From Bacillota bacterium (lineage in GTDB: Bacteria > Bacillota > Clostridia > Oscillospirales > Oscillospiraceae), in NCBI GenBank assembly GCA_030529825.1, contig JAUMWD010000005.1, positions 1 to 64,000 of the forward strand: a stretch of 64,000 nucleotides of DNA, written 5' to 3'. How positions within the stretch are numbered: the first letter of the stretch is position 1; every line of letters starts with the position of its first letter. Both the position numbers and the translations under genes were made by a program. Positions 39,596-45,840 of this stretch are shown piece by piece. The notes under the pieces are model-generated. The model was given only the letters and a program-made list of their open reading frames with translations, made no database searches and was not told where the DNA came from.

Positions 39596-39624
39596 AACCT
39601 ACCACCATTATAAATAAAAGTCAA
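39596..39624 (-). promoter_or_regulatory. Promoter of the aminotransferase-aldolase-kinase operon
   Basis: Minus-strand TTGACT (39624-39619) and TAGGTT (39601-39596), spacer 17. A perfect TATAAT at 39612-39607 is an alternative -10 but lacks a -35. Confidence 0.45.
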
Positions 39625-39663
39625 GAAAAGCGGGGCAAATTCAAGCGGTTTTTTCAAAATTGA

Positions 39664-39692
39664 TTGTACATTCGCATGAAATGTGTTATATT
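39664..39692 (+). promoter_or_regulatory. Promoter of the anchored protein gene at 39742
   Basis: TTGTAC at 39664-39669 and TATATT at 39687-39692, spacer 17. Confidence 0.55.
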
Positions 39693-39741
39693 TTATTTCA
39701 GAAATAGAAAACACTTACTATTAAATCAGGAGGCTTTAAAT

Positions 39742-40332
39742 ATGAAAAAATTCGTAGTTCCCATGGTTTTGGCGGCGGGTGCGGCTGTTGCCGTTATGGC
39801 AATGGGTAAGAAAAAGCCTGCGGCAAAGGGCGCAGCTCCCGCAGCAAAGGGCGCAAAGAAGCCTGAAATGAAGAACCCCAAGACCGAGGTTTACAGCTTC
39901 GTTTCCGGCTATCAGAATCCTGCCACCATCGAGGTTTCCATGAAGTTCGACGCTGACAAGGTTGACCTCAATGTAATCGAAGAGGGATTTATGGTCGCAT
40001 CCAGCAATCCTCAGGTCGTAACCGCACTCAGCGGCCAGTTTAATCTTCAGCTGGAGCCCACAAACTTCTACACCGGCGAAACCTTTGACAGCATGAGCGC
40101 AGAGGCCAAGGAAAAGTTCACCGGCTTCGGCGAGGTTTGCTACGGTGCAATGAAGGGCATCAAGTACAACGCAGGCGACGGCGTTATCTTCTGCTTCCCC
40201 GCCGATGAGGCAAGCTATCTCATGGTAAACACCTTTAAGGGCCCCGATAATGATGACGAGGTTGCCGACCTCCCCGAAAATGCGGAGCTGGGTTTCTTCT
40301 TTGAGAATGTTTCCATCGAAAAGAAAGCTTAA
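39742..40332 (+). CDS. Membrane-anchored protein of unknown function
   Basis: A 196-aa protein beginning with a hydrophobic Ala/Val segment (about residues 4-20, no cysteine lipobox), which should anchor it in the membrane. An Ala/Lys/Pro-rich linker (AAKGAAPAAKGAKK) and a globular domain with alternating beta strands from about residue 45 follow. No family is recognised. Codons are strongly biased, suggesting abundance. AGGAGG lies before ATG 39742. It has its own promoter and a GC-rich terminator, and divides from the aminotransferase operon in the opposite direction. Confidence 0.7.
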   Translation: MKKFVVPMVLAAGAAVAVMAMGKKKPAAKGAAPAAKGAKKPEMKNPKTEVYSFVSGYQNPATIEVSMKFDADKVDLNVIEEGFMVASSNPQVVTALSGQFNLQLEPTNFYTGETFDSMSAEAKEKFTGFGEVCYGAMKGIKYNAGDGVIFCFPADEASYLMVNTFKGPDNDDEVADLPENAELGFFFENVSIEKKA

Positions 40333-40351
40333 AAAGCATAAAACTTTTATT

Positions 40352-40380
40352 AATCCCGGGGCTGTGCGCCCCGGGATTTT
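40352..40380 (+). terminator. Terminator after the anchored protein gene
   Basis: AATCCCGGGGC and GCCCCGGGATT form an 11-bp stem with a 5-base loop, followed by TT. Confidence 0.88.
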
Positions 40381-40531
40381 CATACGGAGAATAATGGTAA
40401 ATTTTGCCTGCGATTGTCGCATAAGGGAAAAGCCTGCAGAAGCCAATATAATGAACGAATTTTAAAAAAGTTTACATAAATTAGTCATAATTAAAGAATT
40501 TGTATAAAATATACTATACACATAATGTGAG

Positions 40532-40568
40532 TTTGTCTATATTGCGAAGTTGACTATGTATAGACAAA
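40532..40568 (+). promoter_or_regulatory. Inverted repeat flanking the -35 of the 38-aa peptide gene
   Basis: TTTGTCTATA (40532-40541) and TATAGACAAA (40559-40568) are perfect 10-base arms with a 17-base spacer holding the -35. This is the expected layout of a repressor operator. Confidence 0.65.
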
Positions 40569-40578
40569 GAGGTACAAT
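40550..40578 (+). promoter_or_regulatory. Strong promoter of the 38-aa peptide gene
   Basis: TTGACT at 40550-40555 and TACAAT at 40573-40578 with a 17-base spacer. A second weaker pair, TTGTAT at 40500 and TAATGT at 40523, lies upstream. Confidence 0.7.
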
Positions 40579-40629
40579 CTTACCAAGGAGAAATTCCAAA
40601 TTTTATAAAATTTTTTAAGGAGAAAAACC

Positions 40630-40746
40630 ATGACTGATCTCATTACTTCCATCAAGGAACTGCTCGCAAGCTTCGACATTGACTTCGATTTTGACTTTGC
40701 TCCCATTCTGAAGGTTCTCGATGCACTCAAGGGCATCTTCGGCTAA
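40630..40746 (+). CDS. Free-standing 38-aa acidic amphipathic peptide
   Basis: ATG 40630 to TAA 40746, preceded at eight bases by a consensus AAGGAG and followed by a strong terminator. It has its own near-consensus promoter and an inverted repeat over the -35, so this is a complete small transcription unit. The peptide starts MTDLITSIKELLASFD, continues with an alternating FDIDFDFDF stretch and ends with the amphipathic APILKVLDALKGIFG. There is no cysteine, no signal sequence and no leader-type GG cleavage site. It resembles membrane-active or phenol-soluble-modulin-like peptides in size and amphipathicity, but has net negative charge. Function unknown. Confidence 0.7.
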   Translation: MTDLITSIKELLASFDIDFDFDFAPILKVLDALKGIFG

Positions 40747-40767
40747 TAGAGAAATATAATGGAATTT

Positions 40768-40797
40768 AAAACGGCAGGCTTTTTGCCTGCCGTTTTT
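40768..40797 (+). terminator. Terminator of the peptide gene
   Basis: AAAACGGCAGGC and GCCTGCCGTTTT pair perfectly around a T-rich loop, followed by T. Confidence 0.93.
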
Positions 40798-40857
40798 GTT
40801 AACCGGAATATAAAATCGCTTTAGAATCAATGTATCAGGATTAGGAACGGAAACGCC

Positions 40858-42513
40858 ATGAAAAGAAATGCCTTCAATGTAATAGTAAGCATCCTGCTCA
40901 TTCTTGTCTGTCTTGGGGCGCTTGCCTCCGCAGGCTGGGGAGGTATGGAATGCTATGCTCTGATAAAACTGAAAAACGAGCTCCCCGATACGGATTCCAT
41001 AGATAAGCTGGAGGAGGCAATAACACTTCTCGGAGATAATGAGGACAGCTATCTTGAGGGTGTCGACCTGTGCTATCAGGGGGACTCAAAGCTTCTTGAG
41101 GGCCGCATGACAATTAGCTCGGGCAAGGCTCAGCTTGCCGAAGGAAATGAGGCGTTTGCCGAGGCTGAGGCCCGGTATGAGGATGCGGCGGCTCAACTTG
41201 AAGAGGGCAAGGCGGAGCTTGCCGATGCCCGGGCAAAAATGGAGGAAGCCAGACCTGAATATGAGGAGGGCAAGACACAGCTTGGCAGGCTGGAGATGCT
41301 TCAGCCCATGCTCCACACCTATGTTAACTTCAAAAACGGCGTTTTAGCGGAATTACCCGGCTTCGATAACCTGAATACATGGTACAGAACGGCTGTTGTT
41401 CCTTACGCCGCAGGCTTGGGAATAAGCCTGCCCTATGATGTGGATAATTTTGTGGCATCCATGGATGAGCAGATTGCCGAAGGCAATGCAATGCTGGCGG
41501 AGTATGAGGCGGCGGAGGCGCAGCTGAATGAGGCGCAAACGCAGATTGATGAGGCGGAGGCACGGCTGAATGAGGCAAAGCAGGTGCTGGACAGCAAGCA
41601 TCAGGAGCTTGATAATGCCGCCGATGAGCTGAAGAATGCGGAAAATCAACTGGACTATGCCACGGGCCAGCTCGCAGAGGGAAAAGCGACTCTCGGCGAG
41701 TTTGAGGAGGCCGTAACAACGGTGGAAACCGCCGTGGCTGCACTCATGCAGACGGAGTCCGTCTGTGACCGTCTGGGCAATGTTGCCGTTGAGGGCATAG
41801 GCGCAAGACTCGGCAAGGATTTCGATATCTATAAGCATAATGAGGATGGAGAAATCATGAGCCTCACCAACGGAAATCCCAGACTTGATTATGACTGCTG
41901 CATGGATGTGTGCAGCGCCTACCGCGGCTATATAAAGGACTACGGCGCGGATTTGGGCAGGGAAATTGTCCTGCGCATTGTGCTGAATTCACTCATTGCC
42001 ATAGAGGCTGTGCTCGGCATCATCGCCGCCATAGCCGCCCTGCGTGGAAAGGCTCGCGCGCCTAAGCTGGGCATAGCGCTTGTGGCTCTGCTTGCTTTGA
42101 CCAATGTCTACGGAATCGCCATAGGCTTCACCTCCTTTGCCCACCCCGACGGGCAGACCGAATATACGGGACTTCTTCCGTTTTTGGGATTGGGTCTGCT
42201 GACAGTAGTATCATTGCTGTTTATGGTGGCGTGCCTGCTTGGCAGACGCAGACTCCTTCATCCCAAGGAAAAGAAGGAGAAACCTCCCAAAGAGCCGAAG
42301 AAGCCCAAAGAACCCAAGGTACCCAAAGCGGTCAATGCGCCAAAGGAGAAAAAGCCGCAGGAGAGCGAGCTTGTAAGACCTGAACCCGTAACTGTTCCTT
42401 CGGAGGAGAGAAAGCTTTCCCAGGAGGAGCTTGACGAGCTGAATAAATCAAAAATGGAATATGAGGAGGCTCTGCAGAAATATGTGGAGCTGCGTAAGAA
42501 ATTCAAGGACTGA
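40858..42513 (+). CDS. Membrane protein with long extracytoplasmic coiled coil
   Basis: A 551-aa protein of unknown family. One membrane span at the N terminus (about 8-28) is followed by about 330 residues of alternating Glu/Ala/Leu-rich heptads (for example AQLEEGKAELADARAKMEEA and EAQTQIDEAEARLNEA), predicted coiled coil. Three more spans follow (about 375-395, 403-425, 438-460). The C-terminal cytoplasmic tail is first Lys/Pro-rich (PKEPKKPKEPKVPK) and then an acidic helix. The topology resembles YhgE/Pip-like or other secretion-linked proteins with a coiled-coil stalk, but no signature confirms this. Start ATG 40858 with weak AGGA. Confidence 0.7.
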   Translation: MKRNAFNVIVSILLILVCLGALASAGWGGMECYALIKLKNELPDTDSIDKLEEAITLLGDNEDSYLEGVDLCYQGDSKLLEGRMTISSGKAQLAEGNEAFAEAEARYEDAAAQLEEGKAELADARAKMEEARPEYEEGKTQLGRLEMLQPMLHTYVNFKNGVLAELPGFDNLNTWYRTAVVPYAAGLGISLPYDVDNFVASMDEQIAEGNAMLAEYEAAEAQLNEAQTQIDEAEARLNEAKQVLDSKHQELDNAADELKNAENQLDYATGQLAEGKATLGEFEEAVTTVETAVAALMQTESVCDRLGNVAVEGIGARLGKDFDIYKHNEDGEIMSLTNGNPRLDYDCCMDVCSAYRGYIKDYGADLGREIVLRIVLNSLIAIEAVLGIIAAIAALRGKARAPKLGIALVALLALTNVYGIAIGFTSFAHPDGQTEYTGLLPFLGLGLLTVVSLLFMVACLLGRRRLLHPKEKKEKPPKEPKKPKEPKVPKAVNAPKEKKPQESELVRPEPVTVPSEERKLSQEELDELNKSKMEYEEALQKYVELRKKFKD

Positions 42514-42516
42514 TTA

Positions 42517-42547
42517 AAAAACCGTCTGCATTAAGCAGACGGTTTTT
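42517..42547 (+). terminator. Terminator after the coiled-coil membrane protein
   Basis: AAAAACCGTCTGC and GCAGACGGTTTTT form a perfect 13-bp stem with an ATTAA loop. Confidence 0.95.
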
Positions 42548-42579
42548 GTTAATTGCCCCTTTTATGGGACAGTTGATTG

Positions 42580-42588
42580 TGGTATAAT
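42580..42588 (+). promoter_or_regulatory. Extended -10 promoter of the WYL regulator gene
   Basis: TGGTATAAT: perfect -10 with the TGn extension and no good -35, 22 bases before the start codon. Confidence 0.5.
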
Positions 42589-42610
42589 CGGTTCATAAGG
42601 AGTGATGAAT

Positions 42611-43594
42611 ATGCCTAAATCCGCCAATCAGAAGCTGAAGCTGCTGTATCTGATGAAGTACCTGCTGGAAAAATCCGACGAGCTGCACCCCTTGAGTGTT
42701 GCGGACATGATTTCGGAGCTGGAGCGCTATGGCGTTAAGGCAGAGCGCAAGAGCATTTACGACGACCTTGAGGCTCTGCGCGTTTTCGGACTTGATGTTG
42801 TGCAGGTCAGGGGAAAGACTACCGGATATTATGTGGGAGCAAGGGATTTTGAGCTTGCGGAGCTGAAACTTCTTGTGGACAGCGTTCAGTCCTCCAAGTT
42901 TATCACCCACAAGAAGACTCTTGCACTTATCAAGAAAATCGAGAGCCTTGCCAGCGTATATGATGCCCAGCTTCTTCAGCGCCAGGTCTTCGTGCGAAAC
43001 CGCGTGAAGAGCATGAACGAAAGCGTTTATTACAACGTGGACAAAATCTCCAATGCCATTACCGCGGATAAGGTGATTAAGTTCCGCTATTTCGATTATT
43101 CCGTCACCAAGGAGCGCCGCTTCCGCAAGGACGGTGAATGGTATGAAATAAGCCCCTTTGCGCTGCTGTGGGACGATGAAAATTATTACATGCTGGGCTT
43201 TGATTCCGCCATGGGTATTATGAAGCACTACCGTGTGGATAAGATGACGGAAATTGAGTCCCTTGAGCGCTTCCGTGACGGAAAGAAGGATTTTGAAAAG
43301 GTGGATATGTCCGAATATTCCAAGAAGGTCTTCGGAATGTTCACGGGGGAAATGCAGACGGTGAAGCTGCGCTTTTCAAACCATCTTGTGGGTGCGGTCA
43401 TCGACCGCTTCGGACGGGATACCATGATTGTGGCAAGCGATGAGGAGCATTTCACCGTCAGCGTCAACGTGGCGGTGTCACCGAAGTTCTATGCCTGGCT
43501 CTTCGGCTTCGGGACGGATGTGGAGATTATAGGGCCTGCATCTGCCCGTGAGGAAATGAAAAAAGCCGCCGAGGAAATCGCAGGACTGTACTGA
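42611..43594 (+). CDS. WYL-domain transcriptional regulator (DeoR/YafY type)
   Basis: A 327-aa regulator. The N-terminal winged helix (about 8-70) has SVADMISELERYGVKAERKSIYDDLEAL. The WYL domain (about 130-250) has VIKFRYFDYSVTKERRFR and WYEISPFALLWDDENYYMLG with the family-defining segment. A C-terminal WCX-like extension closes it. WYL domains bind nucleic acids or small ligands. Two CobW genes follow in the same direction, but they have their own promoter, so control of them is possible but unproven. The start is ATG 42611, eight bases after AAGGAG; GTG 42602 and ATG 42605 are too close to that site. Confidence 0.92.
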   Translation: MPKSANQKLKLLYLMKYLLEKSDELHPLSVADMISELERYGVKAERKSIYDDLEALRVFGLDVVQVRGKTTGYYVGARDFELAELKLLVDSVQSSKFITHKKTLALIKKIESLASVYDAQLLQRQVFVRNRVKSMNESVYYNVDKISNAITADKVIKFRYFDYSVTKERRFRKDGEWYEISPFALLWDDENYYMLGFDSAMGIMKHYRVDKMTEIESLERFRDGKKDFEKVDMSEYSKKVFGMFTGEMQTVKLRFSNHLVGAVIDRFGRDTMIVASDEEHFTVSVNVAVSPKFYAWLFGFGTDVEIIGPASAREEMKKAAEEIAGLY

Positions 43595-43647
43595 AGCATA
43601 AAGGCGAAAAATGCGGCCTTTGCAGGTGAATCAGCCTATTGCTCTGC

Positions 43648-43676
43648 TTGATAGCGGGGTAAAAATGTGTTATAAT
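43648..43676 (+). promoter_or_regulatory. Promoter of the CobW operon
   Basis: TTGATA at 43648-43653 and perfect TATAAT at 43671-43676, spacer 17. One of the best promoter matches in the window. Confidence 0.75.
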
Positions 43677-43717
43677 AATCATTTGTACATGAAAAAAATT
43701 TTTGGAGGTAATCCGAA

Positions 43718-44719
43718 TTGACAAAGATTGATATTTTTTCCGGCTTCCTGGGAGCAGGTAAAACAACCCTTATCCGTAAGCTCATTAAAGAGGGCTACAA
43801 AAACGAAAAGCTGGTTCTCATTGAGAACGAGTTCGGCGAAATCGCCATTGACGGCGGCTTCCTAAAGGACGCAGGCGTCCAGATAACCGAAATGAATTCC
43901 GGCTGCATCTGCTGCACTTTAGTGGGCGACTTCACCGAGGCTCTTAAGAAGGTTATTGCCGAGTATAACCCCGACCGCATCATCATCGAACCCTCCGGCG
44001 TCGGCAAGCTCTCCGATGTTGCCCGTGCCGTTGACAGCGTTGAGGGTGTGGAAATCGGTGCGAAGGTCACCGTCGTTGACGCCGGCAAGTGCCGTATGTA
44101 CATCCGCAACTTCGGCGAATTCTTCAACGATCAGGTTCAGCACGCCGATGTAATCGTATTGAGCCGCACCGATTCCGTCTCCGACGGCAAGGTAGTCATT
44201 GCCTCCGCAATGCTTGCCCAGCAGAACGGCAACGCCACCATCATCACCACACCCTGGGATGAAATCAGCGGCGAGCAGATTGTAAAGACCATGGAAAATG
44301 TGGATTCTCTTTCCACCGCCATGCGTGACCTTGAGCATTATCATGAGAAGTACCACCTTCATGAGGGTGAGCATCATCACGAGCATGATGAGCATTGCGG
44401 CTGCGGCCATGACCATCATGACCACGACCATCACCATGCTGATGAGATCTTCACCAGCTGGGGCGTCGAAACTCCCAAGAAATTCAGTGCAGAGGAAATT
44501 GAAAATTGCCTGAAGTCTCTTCAGAATGAGGAAAAGTATGGCATGATTCTTCGTGCCAAAGGCTTTGTTGATGCAGCCGACGGCGAGTGGATTTACTTCG
44601 ACTATGTTCCCGGTGAGAGCGACATCCGCCGCGGCGGTGCCGAGGTAACCGGCAGAATCTGCGTAATCGGCTCGAAGATAAACGAGCAGGCAATTAAGGA
44701 GCTGTTTAACATTGGCTGA
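43718..44719 (+). CDS. CobW/YjiA-type metal GTPase with His-rich loop
   Basis: A 333-aa G3E GTPase. Walker A is GFLGAGKTT (residues 9-17), followed by the metal motif GCICC with C63, C65 and C66. Next are IIIEPSGVG (Walker B) and VIVLSRTDSV, where the NKxD base motif reads SRTD. A His/Asp/Glu loop (about residues 205-240) holds many HH and DH pairs, for example EHHHEHDEH and GHDHHDHDHHH, before the C-terminal CobW_C domain. Such proteins chaperone zinc, cobalt or nickel to client enzymes. A TTG start at 43718 follows TGGAGG. The second CobW gene overlaps it by eight bases. The actual metal is not evident; hypA lies about 4 kb downstream. Confidence 0.9.
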   Translation: MTKIDIFSGFLGAGKTTLIRKLIKEGYKNEKLVLIENEFGEIAIDGGFLKDAGVQITEMNSGCICCTLVGDFTEALKKVIAEYNPDRIIIEPSGVGKLSDVARAVDSVEGVEIGAKVTVVDAGKCRMYIRNFGEFFNDQVQHADVIVLSRTDSVSDGKVVIASAMLAQQNGNATIITTPWDEISGEQIVKTMENVDSLSTAMRDLEHYHEKYHLHEGEHHHEHDEHCGCGHDHHDHDHHHADEIFTSWGVETPKKFSAEEIENCLKSLQNEEKYGMILRAKGFVDAADGEWIYFDYVPGESDIRRGGAEVTGRICVIGSKINEQAIKELFNIG

Positions 44720-45668
44720 TAGAATTAAAGATGTACCCGTATATCTCTTTACGGGCTTTTTGGAAGCAGGCAAAACCAAGTTCATACAGGAGACTTTAGA
44801 GGACAAGCGCTTTAATAACGGCGAGCGCACCTTGCTCATCGTCTGTGAAGAGGGCGAGGAGGAGTACGATGTAAGCACTTTCTCTGCACCCAATGTGTTC
44901 ATCCGTGTTCTTGACGGTCTTGAGGAGCTCACCATGGGCAACCTCCGTGAGTGGCTTGCAAAGGACGACTGCGAGCGCGTTGTCATTGAGTATAACGGTA
45001 TGTGGCTTCTTGACGAGCTTTACAGCCGCCTTCCCGAGTACTGGATGGTTTATCAGGAATTCATGTTCGCTGATGCAAACACCTTTGAAAGCTACAACAG
45101 CAATATGCGCCAGCTGGTTTATGACAAGCTGAAGAGCGCCGAGCTCGTGGTCTTCAATCGCTACAGCGACAAGCTTGACCAGATGACTCTTCACAAAATC
45201 GTACGCGGCGTATCCCGCCGCTGTGACATCGCCTATGAATATACCGACGGCACCGTGAAGTATGACGAAATCGAGGATCCGCTGCCCTTTGATGTCAACG
45301 CACCCGTCATTGAGATCGGCGATCAGGACTATGCTCTTTGGTACCGCGATATGAGCGAGGAGCCCGAAAAATATGAGGACAAGACCGTGCGCTTCAAGTG
45401 CCGCTATCTCAAGCGCAAGAAGGTGCCTGCGGGCAACTTCATCGTGGGCCGCCATATTATGACCTGCTGCGCGGATGACATTCAGTTTGCGGGACTCATC
45501 TGCAAGTGGGAGGATTCCGACAGCATTGTGGGCGACTCCTGGCATATTCTCACGGCGAAGATTAACCACAAGTTCAGCCGCGCCTACGGCAAAAAAGGTC
45601 CGGTGCTCACCCTGATTTCACAGGAGGACTGCGAGGTTCCCGAGCAGCCCGTAGCCAGCTTCTACTAA
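44712..45668 (+). CDS. CobW-like GTPase fused to a DUF1980/TIGR03943-type domain
   Basis: A 318-aa protein. The N-terminal half is CobW-like with GFLEAGKT (G15-T22), a VIEYNGMW segment in place of the usual EPSG, and VVFNRYSD in place of NKxD. The CxCC metal motif is absent. The C-terminal 100 residues (VRFKCRYLKRKKVPAGNFIVGRH, then MTCCADDIQFAG) match the end domain of YcgQ/TIGR03943 proteins, subunits of a putative metal-linked permease. I know of no standard family with this fusion. TTG start 44712 has AAGGAG nine bases upstream inside the first CobW gene, giving tight coupling. A two-GTPase metal delivery module is inferred. Confidence 0.75.
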   Translation: MADRIKDVPVYLFTGFLEAGKTKFIQETLEDKRFNNGERTLLIVCEEGEEEYDVSTFSAPNVFIRVLDGLEELTMGNLREWLAKDDCERVVIEYNGMWLLDELYSRLPEYWMVYQEFMFADANTFESYNSNMRQLVYDKLKSAELVVFNRYSDKLDQMTLHKIVRGVSRRCDIAYEYTDGTVKYDEIEDPLPFDVNAPVIEIGDQDYALWYRDMSEEPEKYEDKTVRFKCRYLKRKKVPAGNFIVGRHIMTCCADDIQFAGLICKWEDSDSIVGDSWHILTAKINHKFSRAYGKKGPVLTLISQEDCEVPEQPVASFY

Positions 45669-45686
45669 AAAAGGAAAATTATGAAT

Positions 45687-45726
45687 AAAAACTCCGTATT
45701 TCCCACGGGAAATGCGGAGTTTTTTT
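45687..45726 (+). terminator. Terminator of the CobW operon
   Basis: AAAAACTCCGTATTTCCC pairs with GGGAAATGCGGAGTTTTT (one G-T pair), followed by T. Confidence 0.93.
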
Positions 45727-45758
45727 GCGGTATTTGAACATTTGGTAACGATAATAAA

Positions 45759-45787
45759 TTGACAATCTGTCTATTTGGTGATATAAA
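45759..45787 (+). promoter_or_regulatory. Strong promoter of the GltD-type oxidoreductase/hypA operon
   Basis: Perfect TTGACA at 45759-45764 and TATAAA at 45782-45787, spacer 17, consistent with the biased codons of the gene it drives. Confidence 0.75.
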
Positions 45788-45840
45788 TAACATAGTATAT
45801 TCTCGTACAAAAACAATAATTTACATAAGGGAGAATAATT

